Positions 33,158-44,066 of a stretch of DNA of 64,000 nt are shown here, piece by piece. The position numbers and the translations under genes were made by a program. This DNA is from Wurfbainia villosa (Eukaryota; Streptophyta; Magnoliopsida; Zingiberales; Zingiberaceae). The stretch's first letter is position 1; every line of letters begins with the position of its first letter. The DNA lies in the NCBI GenBank assembly GCA_025175895.1, contig CM045991.1, positions 81,641,174 to 81,705,173 of the forward strand, in the 5' to 3' direction. The notes under the pieces were generated by a model, which was given only the letters and a program-made list of their open reading frames with translations, ran no database searches and was not told the origin of the DNA.

Positions 33158-33559
33158 TTTTGATTTCTCGTTGTTGAGAATATCTGCAGAATTCCTGAAT
33201 ACTAATATCGAGCCTTTCTTCTTTGGAATCACGGATCCTTCAGCAAGATTAATTCCTGCAATCCTTTTAGTAAGATCGTCAATATCACCTTCAAGCTCCT
33301 TAGAAGGTCCTGCGGCTTGAGTAGACGCTTGTCCTTTCAATTGATTTACTTGATTCCTCAGATCCTGCACCTGTTTGTAAATATCTATCAGGAAAGATAT
33401 TATTGTGTTATTTTGTTTAACAAGGACCCTTTGGTATTCGAAGGAGGTTTTGTACTGTGATGGTACTACAAAACCTATTGCTGGTGGCTCTATAATTTCT
33501 ATCGTTTTTAAGGTTTTTTGGTATGAGCTTTCAACAGACTGATTTTCTAATTCGCTCAT
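33155..33559 (-). CDS. EPRV ORF2 protein, intact (134 aa)
   Basis: Complete ORF from MSELENQSVESS to DILNNEKSK. The start overlaps the ORF1 stop (ATGA) and the stop overlaps the ORF3 ATG (TAATG), both of which fix the ends. I chose this start over the internal Met of copy K because of the overlap and because the N-terminal codons are kept in the other copies. The middle (IDIYKQVQDLRNQVNQLKGQ) looks like a coiled coil; the end is Lys-rich and, in badnavirus ORF2 proteins, such ends bind nucleic acid. It is the only uninterrupted ORF2 in the array. No promoter is directly attached. Confidence 0.75.
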   Translation of the reverse strand: MSELENQSVESSYQKTLKTIEIIEPPAIGFVVPSQYKTSFEYQRVLVKQNNTIISFLIDIYKQVQDLRNQVNQLKGQASTQAAGPSKELEGDIDDLTKRIAGINLAEGSVIPKKKGSILVFRNSADILNNEKSK

Positions 33560-33751
33560 CCACCTATTAAACTTTTCACCTCTTGCAAGACTTGTTCTAT
33601 TTTTCTGACACTTGTCCTTAACTCTTTTTCTAGGACTTCTTCCTCCGCTAGGATTGGTTGTATTATTGTTTTGATTTCTCCAAGCTTCGGGCTTCGATTG
33701 TTGATGATTTCTTTTTATAAAGAAGCTACTGTATCTCTTAAGAGAGATAAG
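33556..33751 (-). pseudogene. EPRV ORF1 C-terminal half (copy M)
   Basis: Covers LLRDTVASL to KSLIGG with one stop (TAA for Glu after VASL). The N-terminal half is replaced by an inverted intergenic-region piece at about 33751. Confidence 0.75.
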
Positions 33752-34072
33752 GAGCCAAGCAACATTACTTCTTGGAGAAGCCTCATGACATGGGGAGAAT
33801 AAGACATGACATTTGGCGTGTCTCAAATTCATTGAATGATATATACAGAGACATAAGGCAGAAGCCCCCCTAAAAGTAGTGGTGAGCCCAACAAAGTTGA
33901 GAAGACTGAGCCCCGGGGAGCCGTCTTCTCAAATAGCTGTAAAGGCTATGCTGTCTTATCAAATAGTTATGTTGACAAGCACGTGTGAGCAGTAAAGAGT
34001 ATTGTTAGGTGTGTGTGACTGTAAAAGTCCTTTATGATAGAAAGGGTAGTGGAAATGAAGGACGATGGGGAC
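33752..34072 (+). other. EPRV RNase H tail and intergenic region, inverted (copy N)
   Basis: Plus-strand piece with the last ~30 codons of ORF3 and about 215 bp of intergenic region, ending at GGGGACC just before the TATA box would come. It forms an inverted repeat with the same region of copy L (about 32010-32330) across a spacer of some 1.4 kb. Confidence 0.8.
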
Positions 34073-34668
34073 CATGTCTTGCACTTGAAGACATTATTTT
34101 GATTTCTCGTTGTTGAGAATATCTGCAGGATTCCTAAATACTAATATCGAGCCTTTCTTCTTTGGAATCACAGATCCTTCAGCAAGATTAATTCCTGCCT
34201 TCCTTTTAGTAAGATCGTCAATAGCACCTTCAAGCTCCTTAGAAGGTCCTGCGGCTTGAGTAGACGCTTGTCCTTTCAATTGATTTACTTGATTCCTCAG
34301 ATCCTGCACCTGTTTGTAAATATCTATCAAAAAAGATATTATTGTGTTATTTTGTTTAACAAGGACACTTTGGTATTCAAAGGAGGTTTTGTACTGTGAT
34401 GGTACTGCAAAACCTATTACTGGTGGCTCTATAATTTCTGTCGTTTTTAAGGTATTTAGGTATGAGCTTTCAACAGACTAATTTTCTAATCCGCTCATCC
34501 ACCTATTAAACTTTTCACCTCTTGCAAGACTTGTTTTATTTTTCTGACACTTGTCCTTAACTCTTTTGCTAGGACTTCTTCCTCCGCTAGGATTGGTTGT
34601 ATTATTGTTTTGATTTCTCCAAGCTTCGGGCTTCGATTGTTGATGATTTCTTTTTCTAAAGAAGCTAC
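34073..34668 (-). pseudogene. EPRV ORF3 start, ORF2 and ORF1 C-terminal half (copy O)
   Basis: From the right: ORF1 C-terminal half (34668-34495), ORF2 (34498-34094), and the first ~8 codons of ORF3. ORF2 has a TAG for Gln at codon 7 (MSGLEN-SVESS); the remainder is open. A direct repeat of segment M (about 33130-33715), separated from it by the inverted piece N. Confidence 0.8.
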
Positions 34669-35034
34669 TATTGAAGGTTATCAGGCCAAGCAAAAGTTGG
34701 TTACTACTAATGTAATTGACTCAAAAATTTGGGCTGATAAGAGATCCAAAGTGCTAGATATTGAAAATCTATTGGAGAAAATCGAGAAGAAGACTTTCAT
34801 CCAATGAAAGATGATGTTCTCTGATCAATATGATAAGCAAATCAATGCAGCAGATGAAACGCAAAATGTTCTGTCACAGATAAGAAGAATAATCACCCTA
34901 GAAGATCCCACTTCGGGGTCCACAGCGGAGCAGAACCAGGCTTATCTTGATCTAGAAAGATTAGCTTGCCCAAGCACAAAGGAATTGGTTGCCTATATGA
35001 ACCAATACAAAGAGCTAGCAGCAAAGACAGGCAG
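34669..35034 (+). pseudogene. EPRV ORF3 scraps: reverse transcriptase (28 bp) and coat protein, inverted (copies P, Q)
   Basis: About 28 bases of reverse transcriptase (KVIRPSKS) are joined to a coat-protein piece running from TTNVIDSKIWADK to LAAKTGR. One stop (TGA for Trp) splits it at about 34805. At 35035 it meets a minus-strand reverse transcriptase piece. Confidence 0.8.
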
Positions 35035-38000
35035 AAATTGCACAGAATTTTGTTTTTTGACCAATATTTCAGTGGGTCTTCGCCTGTATATCCCTGATTC
35101 TTCAATTTTTCAATTAACTCCTCATCCCTTCTGAAAATTTTTGGATTTGATGGCTCCATAGCATAATAGACTTTCTCCTGAATATTCAGATATTCTTCCT
35201 CATCCATGTTCAATTCTTGTATTGCGTGGACTGCTGCATCATTTGTGGTTATTGAGGTAACATTTTTATAAATAGTGATCAAGTTACCTTCAATCCGAAG
35301 TCCTCCCTGCATGTTTCGGATGAAATTACAGCCTACCACCATCTGAATTCCATCTCCAAGAGACATATCAAATGAGTAAGTAAAGGGAATTCTGAACTTA
35401 TTATCCCCTATGATCATTTTCCCACCTTTTAGCTTCCATTTTGCCAATTGCCAAAAATTTACACCATTTATTACAATGGTATAAGGGTTCTTTTCCAGAA
35501 TGCTTTCCGGGACTGCCCTTTTGTCTATGCAGCAGGTTGTGGCTCTTGTATCTAAGATTGCACTAACTTTGATTGGAGCATGGTTAGGAATTTCCAGTAT
35601 AACAATCATATTGTAAAGCCTGTTTATCATTCATTTGGAATGATATTCAGTACCTATTTTAGAAATAGTTCTTTCTTCAAGGTAACTGACTTGTTCCTTT
35701 CCTTTTTCAGAATTTTCTGGGTTCATTTCTTCAAACTCCTTTTCAAGGTCATGATACAAAGTCTCCTCTGCTGCTTTCCTATTGAGCCTATCAATTTCCA
35801 TCATCAGTCTGGAATTTTCTACTAACATAAAATTAATATATTCCGTTAACTCCTTGATCAATGCTTTATCATTGTGCTGGATAGGTGCTAGTTCTGTTAT
35901 TAATTCTTTTCTTTAGGTAATAATATGCACAAGGTGCACAAGCTGTTAGATTACAATTACTGCAATTAATTCTGGACCTGATTTTGGTTTCCCTTCCACA
36001 AAATCTGCACCCAGCATAGATGGTCTGGACTTCTTTGTTATGTAGCCATGTGTGATCACAATAAGCTTGCTCCTCAGGGATATTAATTTGGACCTGCCAG
36101 CCTTTATCTTCACCAAAAAGTACAAACAAAAATTCTTTTTCAGGAAAAGTAGCTGTTACCATGCTACAGTGTTGTTCAGTATCCATCTCTCCTTCTGATA
36201 TGCTGCAGATGGCATCACTTTCTGTTTCATCTTGGTCTACTGATACAACATCAAATTCTTCTGGTAAATCAATTTCGTTGAGCATTGCTATTCTCTCCTT
36301 GTTTCCTGTTTTGTTTCGACATTCCCTTGCAAAATGTCCTTCTTCTCCACATATGTAGCATTTGCACTTTTTTACCTTGGTTCTGTCATGCTGGTACTTC
36401 TTTTTGATCACACGAACGTGTGATTTGTGAGGTTTCCCTTTGTAACTCTGGGCCTTCCTCAGACCATACCTTTTCTGTCCCTGGTAGTAACTGGGTAGAG
36501 GTATTTGTGAACAAAACTGCAAGTCTTTTAGGCTCCTTTGAAGTGAAGCCTGTTTGCACAATTCCTTGAGTTCTTGGTAAGCGTGATGAATTCGGGGAAG
36601 AACTCCTATAGTGTTTCCTGGGTAGCGTTCCTGAAACTTCTGCTCAAGATAATTTCCAATTAGTGGAGGCATTTTTCGGTAGAACTTACTTGATAATTCT
36701 TCATTAATGAACATTCTGCCTGTCTTTGCTGCTAGCTCTTTGTATTGGTTCATATAGGCAACCAATTCCTTTGTGCTTGGGCAAGCTAATCTTTCTAGAT
36801 CAAGATAAGCCTGGTTCTGCTCCGCTGTTGACCCTGAAGTGGGATCTTCTAGGGTGATTATTCTTCTTATCTGTGACAGAACATTTTGCGTTTCATCTGC
36901 TGCATTGATTAGCTTATCATATTGATCAGCGAACATCATCCTCCATTCGAGGAAAGTCTTCTTCTCGATTTCCCCCAATAGATTTTCAATATATAGAACT
37001 TTGGATCTCTTATCAGCCCAAATTTTTAAGTCAATTACATTAGTAGTAATTGATTCCCACCTGGAAATGACATCGTTATACAAACCAATATCATCAAGTA
37101 AGACCCGAAGTGCACCTGTTTGTTGTTGGGCAGGAGGGAGTTGCCATAATTCATTATTATACCCTTCCTTGAATCTCCCTACTTTTGAATGAGAAAGATC
37201 CATAGTATTATAAGGATTCATCCTTCTTGCTGGTCTTGATGCGGGTCCATATTGTGGAGGGCCCATGATTGAATCATCTGGTGGATTAAATGCAGATGTT
37301 AATCCTGATGATGCTAGAATATTTCTTATCAAAGGATAATCCATTTCTGCATCATCTAGCTGAGTGAAAACTACTTCTTCAGTGTCAGATAATATCTCAT
37401 CACCTTCATCTTCATCGTTCAATGTTGTTTTTGAAGAATATAATGTTTCCTCTTCTTGATCTTCTTGATCAGAGTCTCCCCAAGATGGGGTAATAAGACT
37501 CATATCCCAATCATGCTTTGGTATTGTGTATTTGACATAATAGTCAAATTTTCCACTGGGCTGCCCGAAAGTATCCCAGATTTCTTCTGTATTTTGAGAA
37601 CTTCCCTCTCCACCACCTTTCGCAAATGGATTAATCCATTCTTCATCCTGAAGTGTAAATAAAGTTTGTTCTTCAGAAATAGAGGGAGGTCACAATTTCT
37701 TCATAAGCTTGTCCCATGCTTCTGTACCCATCTGAGTACTGCTTTCCACAAATCCTTGTTGTTGTCTTGTTGTGTCAGATAGTTGTTCCACTTGTTGGAC
37801 TAGAATAATGATGGCCTTCTCTAGGATAAGTTGAGCCAGTACTTCTCCCTGTGATAATTTTAGAGTCTCTGAAGTCATATTGAAAACCAAAATATATACC
37901 TGGCCTCGGTAGTCATTATCAATTACTCCAGCTCCAATTTGAATGCCTTTCTTCCATGAAATCCCTGATGTAGGAGCTATTCTTTCGTAGTGTCCTTCCG

Positions 38001-39174
38001 GAATAGCGAACGCTAATCCAGTTTCAATTAATGCTCTGCCTCCTAGTTGGATTTCATAATTATAGCATATTGAAAGGTCATACCCGATTGATCCTTCCGT
38101 CTTCCTTGTGAGTATCTTTGCTTCGGGATTTGTTTTTAGTACTTCAAGTACTGGTTCTTCTGTGGTGATAACAGCCAAAATTTCTTGCTCTGCTTCTCCC
38201 ATTTCCATATCATCCTGGTTGATGGATGCAATCCTATTTTCAGAAATAGGAATATAGCCTTCAAACTGTAGTGAAACGCTTCCATCTAAGAGTGTCCTTG
38301 TCTCTACCCTGGTTGGTGCCACAGGGTTTCTTCTGGCTGATGGCCTTAGTATCCACCTTTGTTGTTGTAGTTCTTCAGTAGTGAATCTTGTGCCTGGGAT
38401 TGCATTGACTCCTCTACTAACCAAGTAGTCTGTAACACTCTGAACATTGTAGGAGAATTTAGTGAAACTAGTATTGGTTAAACGCCCTACCATCATCCTT
38501 GTGATTAGTAGATTGCTAGTTCCTCCTTGCCACTCCTGATATCCATGTATTTGAATGGATAACTCAATGTTATTTGCAAAATCTTCAACATTGATCATCA
38601 GGTCCGGGATAACATATACCATCTGGGTTCCTCTGCTTAGATCCATCTCCATTGTAGCAATAATGGATCTGTCTCCTCTCCATCTTGTGTCTCGTAATAC
38701 CACTAGTACCATAGCTCCAGTATTTCTTCTATGAAGGGTATGTACTCTGATCATCACTAGTCCCATGTGAATATGATGAAAACCTGCTTCTCGGAGCCTT
38801 TGATGACTTTCTTCAGTGACCAATGGAAGGTCCACTTGACTTTCTTCAATGCATAAAAGATCCTCCTCAGAGTAATGCTGATATACTCTGTGTTGAGTGG
38901 GCTGAAAGCCTGTAGAATATAATATTTCAACTGGCACCATATTTGCTCTTCTTTTTCTGGAAATTTCTAGTTGCTCTTCTGGATCTACTTGACTTTCAAT
39001 AGATCTTTTATATCTCCTTTGGTTGGGGAATATCCTTCTTTGAATATTATAAAGCATCCTTTGACCCTGCCTATAGTCTCGTATTTGATTTTCTGAGCTT
39101 GGTACTTGAACAGCTGATGATGTACCAATAGCAGGTGGTCGGGTGCTAGTAAAATGTCTTGCACTTGAAGACAT
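35035..39174 (-). pseudogene. EPRV ORF3: movement protein to reverse transcriptase start (copy R)
   Basis: Starts at the TAATG overlap (39174) and is open for 494 codons through movement protein and most of the dUTPase (GYDLS; ERIAPTSGIS; GAGVIDNDYRG; LSQGEVLAQL). A TGA for Cys at 37690 is the only break before a further run of about 600 codons to 35869, with the whole coat protein, the knuckle CKCYICGEEGHFAREC and the second Cys motif CRFCGRE...CSNCNLTACAPC, last Asp/Tyr change after it. A frameshift near 35900, a TGA for Arg at 35631, and then protease (DTRA at 35544-35552, again without the Gly of DTG) follow. It breaks off at KILC in the reverse transcriptase linker. Confidence 0.85.
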
Positions 39175-39665
39175 TATTTTGATTTCTCGTTGTTGAGAAT
39201 ATCTGCAGGATTCCTGAATACCTTGATCTTGCTAAGAATCCAGAACCAACAAACCTACTCCTAGCCTTTACAATACATTCCGAACTATTTAAGAAGAGAA
39301 TCTTAAACTAAAGAGTGAAATATTAGCAATCCTAGCGGTTGAAGCTTCAGTTTTCCTTCACCAATTTCTGCCCCAAGAAATTCAATCTTTTTGATAGCTA
39401 ATTTATATTTGGTTGGAGATAAGATTAACCCATTCTCTTCACAAATTTTTAGCATTATTTCCAAATGCTGGATAGGTGTTGGTTCTGTTATTACTTCTTG
39501 CTTTTGGTAATAATCTGCACAAGGTGCACAAGCTGTTAGATTACAATTACTGCAATTAATTATGGACCTGATTTTGGTTTCCCTTCCACAAAATCTGCAC
39601 CCAGCATAGATGGTCTGGACTTCTTTGTTATGTAGCCATGTGTGATCACAATAAGCTTGCTACTA
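39175..39665. pseudogene. Right edge of the EPRV array: short mosaic of ORF2, ORF1, RT and coat pieces
   Basis: 39175-39221 (-) is the ORF2 C-terminus. 39222-39335 (+) is ORF1 (LDLAKNPEPTNLLLA, then ENLKLKSEI after a changed stretch). 39336-39468 (-) is the reverse transcriptase C-terminal part. 39469-39661 (-) is the coat end with the second Cys motif region. The last bases to 39665 are junction sequence before the env-like ORF. Pieces this small point to repeated breakage and joining near the array end. Confidence 0.75.
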
Positions 39666-39666
39666 G

Positions 39667-40728
39667 TTAATGAAGATCGCCCTTTGCAACCATGACATTA
39701 ACGATGGCCTACTCAAAGAATTTTACCAAAATTTGAGGAAGGTCGACGATAGCCCTTCCTACACCACTCGCGTTGCAAAACGCAACCTGGAGTTCACTCC
39801 TACGATCTTGCAGGAGTTCCTGGAGTGTAGGGCATCGGATGACACTTTCATATTCTATCCTACTCTTGATGCACCTTTTCCGGCTCCATTTGACCATATC
39901 TCATTAGACTCCATGCATGAGCATTTCTTCCGTCATCCTTGTCCACCAGCTCAAAACTTATTTCCTATCAATGAATTATCTGCACCTGACAATGTTCTTT
40001 ACAAAGTCATTTTTGGGTTCTTCCTTCCGATCGTGACTCAGGGTCAGGCCAAGATCTAGCCTCCCCATCTCTTTCTTATGTATGCCATGCGTCATCGATT
40101 GGACATGAATATTGCATTGAACATTTTTCATTGCATTGTCCATTTCATATTCCCTGTACAAGGGAAAGTTCATATGCCCTTTGGACACATTATCACTGCA
40201 TGGTTAGAGTCCATTTGCATTAACATATCCAGGGGATCATTGAGGGCACTATCAGAGGTATATGATTGCATCTCAGTGCAGAACTTCACACTGGCTAGGA
40301 TACGGACTAGCACTGAACAGATGGAGTTGGCACCTCGACCTCAGCCTGTGGGGCAAGAGGACCCGGCCATAGAGTCTGGAGAGCCTGCGGCACAGCATGA
40401 GGGGTATGATGCTGAGAAGGATGACCCTGTGGTAGCAGATGCACCAACAACAGGTCTCTCAGAGCATGTTGCACTTCTGGATGTGAGATTTGAGGACTAC
40501 CAGCAGACTGTTGACTCACAATTGGCCAAGATCAGATTGGAGCAGTCCTCCATGGGTCAGGGGTTGGGTCAGCAGCTCAGCCGGATGGAGGAGTGCCATA
40601 GACAAATGGAGGAGCGCCAGAGCCGGATGGAGCAGCGCCAGATTGATATATATGAGATGATGCGAACCTGGACGCTGGGTCAGCAGCCTCCACCACCTCC
40701 AAGAGATGGCTCCATGGACGATAGCTAG
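39667..40728 (+). pseudogene. Env-like ORF of SIRE-like element, main part
   Basis: Open from LMKIALCNHD to DGSMDDS apart from one TAG (about 40057) between QAKI and PPHLF; the same frame continues. Features: a globular first part with HITAWLES and IFPVQGKVHMPFGH blocks typical of the ORF after pol in SIRE-type elements; an acidic, Ala/Pro-rich middle (about 40340-40450); a long Gln/Arg/Met/Glu coiled coil (SRMEECHRQMEERQSRMEQR); and a Pro run near the end. I see no signal peptide in the visible part. Function of this protein class is unproven. The N-terminal piece is at 3489-3602, 36 kb away. Confidence 0.7.
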
Positions 40729-41632
40729 GCGAGGATTAGGGATCTTGTTTTTCTTGTTTCGTAGTGATGTCAAGAGTTGTTCTTGAACATATATTTTGAT
40801 TGTAGAACAAAATTTCTTGTTGAATGAAATCCTTTGTTTATGAAAAATCTTGTGTCTTTGTCTGATTTTGTGGGTGTTAATGTGTTTATATATTCTATTT
40901 TGTCATGTCATGTCATCACATTTTATCTTATTATATGACATGTCATGATATTGTTTAGGATTATTTTCTCTGTCATATTCATTTTTAGAGCCTATTCATA
41001 TGTCATGACATCATGATCATTGGTCATGCTTATTTATGATTATCACTTATGCCATGATTATTCATGCATTAATTAAAATTGAGTTAAGGACTATGGCATG
41101 ATTTGAAGTCTCATGTATAAGGGAATCAAATAGAGTTGCCTAGAAAATGCATGATGTCATAATAACCCTAATTCCACATCTCACAATTACATTGACTTGT
41201 GTGTGCTTAATACATCTTAGATACATATGAGATGTTAGGAAAATAAGTTAAGTTCAAGGTGCATAGATAGTGCATCTAGATGAACTTAAACTTATCTCAA
41301 TCATCAATATGAATCATGAGGAAAGCTAATGTACAAGTCATGAACATCTAGCCAATAGTCTAAGGTTCAAAATAGGTTTTCAAAATCATTTTAAAATCTT
41401 TTTAGAAAACCTTGGTGAAGTCTATCTTTTGATAGCAATCACCATTGAAGAAGTTGATACAAAGTAGATCAAAAACATTAAAGTTTTAATGATTTTTGAA
41501 CTTTGTATCAATCTCCTATTTTAATGGGTATTTTATTTTCAAATTATTTTTCACCCATTATATTCCAATTTAGGATAATTGGTAAGGGAATTTGAGTTAG
41601 GGGCCTAACTCAAAGGTGTTTTTGTCAAACAT
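40729..41632 (+). other. 3' non-coding spacer of the older SIRE-like element
   Basis: AT-rich sequence between env-like ORF and polypurine tract. There are short TGTCATG repeats near 40900-41040 and no supported gene. It ends at GTCAAACATTAAAA, the left half of the polypurine region, where copia1 is inserted. Confidence 0.65.
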
Positions 41633-41637
41633 TAAAA

Positions 41638-42813
41638 TGTTGGGGATCCTTGGAAGGCTAGAGGGGAGTGAATGGCCTCTTTTTTGATTTCTACAAAAAT
41701 GGTTAGCAGAAGCACAACAAAAACAATACTAATAGAAACGAAAATACAATGCTAACACGGAAGCCTTTACGTGGTTCGGAGATAACGCTCCTACTCCACG
41801 ACAATCCTTAAGGTGGATCAACCCAAATCAATCTTCACTAATAAGATTTCCCTTTTACAAAGCCCTCCTCTTCTTACAAAAGATGAAGATGAAGTTTAGA
41901 GAGGAGGAGGGGAATTAAAACACTTAGAAAGCTTAGAAAACTCGTGGGGGCTTGAGAGAATGATCAGAATGTAAGCATTATCCCTCTCAACCACCCCAAG
42001 TTCTCTTTTTATAGAGAGAGGGTTGTTTTTCCTGTTGGGCCACGATCAGTCAACTGATGTATAGCATCAGTCGACTACCTCCAAAGCCAACGGCTTCTAA
42101 CGAGGCGAATCAGTGGAGATATGCAGTCGCCATTTCCAACCACATCCTGATCAGTCGACTGATCACTTCATCAGTCGACTGATGAAGCGATCAGCCGAGT
42201 GATCCCTGTGCATAGTCAAGTGAGACTCCATTCTGTGCCCGTCATCGACTTGATCAGTCGACTGTCGACATTGGCAGTCGACTGATCATTAGGGTTTCAT
42301 CCTAATTCAGTCGAACATCTGATCAGTCGAGTGATACAATGTATCAGTCGACTGATATTTGTCAAATATGATAATTTCATACTTAAATTAACTCCCTAGA
42401 CCTAGACTCAACCTTCTAGCTCTTCCTTAAGCCTTGCACCTCCAGGATCCCTCCGAGTCCGCGACTTGTTCATCCTTTGCGCTTGCTTCCAAGAGCTTCC
42501 TTCGGTTTCGTCATGTCTTGGGTTTTTCTTTGCCAAAGTACACTTGGACTTTACGTCGCCAAGACTACATACTTGGACTTATGCTGCCAAGACTTTCCTT
42601 TGGACTTCCTTTGCTAAGGTCCGCTTGGACTTTATGCCGCCAAGACTACATGTTTAGTCTTATGTCGCCAAGCCTTTTCCTTTACCAAGTCTTCATACTT
42701 GGATTTTTCCTGTCACTTAAACATGTTCACAATTAGATTACAAATGTTGCCTAACTTAGATGATTATCCAAACATCAAAACATATAAATGCTTGGGGCAT
42801 TGTTGCACCAACA
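41638..42813 (-). repeat. 3' LTR of copia1 (1176 bp)
   Basis: TG...CA ends; matches the split 5' LTR at 48861-49404 plus 58851-59491. Minus-strand TATA box TATAAAAAG at 42005-42013. Exact CAGTCGACTG palindromes at 42152, 42172, 42255, 42275 and 42345, and repeated CTTGGACTT/GCCAAGACT units at about 42540-42710. Confidence 0.9.
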
Positions 42814-42831
42814 ATCTCCCCCTTTTTGATG
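42814..42831 (-). promoter_or_regulatory. Polypurine tract of copia1
   Basis: The minus strand reads CATCAAAAAGGGGGAGAT directly before the 3' LTR start TGTTGGTG. Confidence 0.8.
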
Positions 42832-44066
42832 TTTGGCAATCATTTAAGTTAGGTCTTAAAACATTCTCAGAAATAAACATCACATGTCAACTTGTATTAA
42901 TGTGAATTCCTAACTTAAATCATCCTTCTCCCCCTTTAACATACATCAAAAAGAGAAGGACTTAATAAGTTCATGAAATTTATAAGGCCTTGAATTAAGG
43001 TATAAAATAGAATGAAAGCTCCCCCTTTATCCAAGACATGGGTTATGATGTGTGAATAGCATGTTGAGTAAAGCATAAACAAGAAATATGAAACTATGTC
43101 CTAACCTTGCACCAACAATATAAAGTTAGGGGATTAAAATTTATATCTATGAAACTCCCCCTAAAACATTGCATTATTCAGTCCTAAAACCTCTTTTTAT
43201 AGAAGATTATCATATCATAGTTTTAAGACACTTAAGAATACACTTAAGGCCAAGAAACAGGGTTGATTTGCATAATTGCGGGGTAGTTTGTCCAATTTCA
43301 GGGTAGTTTGTCCAATTCTAGGGAAGTTCGTCGAATTCCAGGGAAGTTTAGCCATTCCAGGGTAGTTTAGCTTGCTGTATCCCACGGCGAGTTCCGCAGG
43401 TAGTTTTGCTAGGTAGTTTTCTCCAGTGCGCTTTGCGGCGCTTTGCTATTGATTTGCGGAGAAATAGAGTAGCAGTCGATTGAATATCTGATTCAGTCGA
43501 TTGATATGCATGGAATCTAAATTTCAGCCTTTTCATCCCAACTTCAAAAATGCATTAAAAATTCTAGACACCTCGAAAAATCATAAAATTTTGTGTACAC
43601 ATTTCTGAAATCATTCTTTATCAAGGAAAAATAATTTGAAAAATATATGTTTTCTAGATTTTAATATTAATACAAACTTGGAAACTAACAAAAGTTCTAG
43701 TGTTTTGCAAACTTTGTATCACTTTTGTATTCTACTTGAAAACTATTTTTCAAAATATGATAAACATAGTTTAAATTATGTTTTATTTGACATTTCCAAT
43801 CATATTCTTGGAGTTGTATGCACATTAATTGTGCACAAGTCTTCCCAATGATTGGTCCAATGAAGGATTAATGTCTCTAGATGGCACTTTGGTTCATAGT
43901 AATGCATCATAACAAGCATGATGAACCAAGTGCATCTTCCTAACATCTCACATGTTGTCTAAGTGGCTCAATACAAAAATCATGGTTTCTTAGGTGTTTG
44001 TGAGATGCTTAAAGATATAAATCCTAGAATTTCTATAGGATCATGCAAACCTACACCTTTATTCAA
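42832..44066 (-). other. Post-pol spacer of copia1
   Basis: Non-coding AT-rich region between RNase H and polypurine tract. Purine-rich runs recur (42930s, 43020s, 43150s, seen as CTCCCCCTTT on the plus strand). A repeated motif with AGGGAAGTTxGTCxAATTCCAGGG units lies at about 43270-43370. Two degenerate AGTCGATTG motifs are near 43475 and 43495. Confidence 0.6.

Larger units (their letters stand above)
3603..39665. mobile_element. Endogenous badnavirus-like pararetrovirus array, about 20 rearranged segments
   Basis: The whole block, apart from the solo LTR at 6912-10073, consists of pieces of one virus type on both strands. Segments are: 3604-4147 (-), 4161-4447 (+), 4448-12213 (-), 12214-12857 (+), 12858-16123 (-), 16124-16769 (+), 16770-18020 (-), 18021-18390 (+), 18391-18430 (+), 18431-19834 (+), 19835-26817 (-), 26818-32896 (-), 32897-33751 (-), 33752-34072 (+), 34073-34668 (-), 34669-34696 (+), 34697-35034 (+), 35035-39221 (-), 39222-39335 (+), 39336-39468 (-), 39469-39663 (-). 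Joints show short overlaps or a few filler bases, as in end-joining. The virus has no integrase, consistent with such capture. By eye the copies differ by only a few percent. Confidence 0.9.

Noticed and set aside
13002..36358. Recurring 65-codon frames (MLQCCSVSI...) and 80-codon frames (MKVFFSISPN...)
   Set aside because: Antisense shadows of the coat protein and its zinc region in each viral copy; no start context or independent conservation.
3603..39665. A live, infectious integrated virus
   Set aside because: No segment has an unbroken ORF3; copies lack or have altered protease, and all long segments have stops, deletions or inversions.
40307..40773. Minus-strand frames opposite the env-like ORF
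   Set aside because: Antisense of the Gln/Glu-rich coiled coil, giving His/Leu-rich shadow peptides with no family resemblance.
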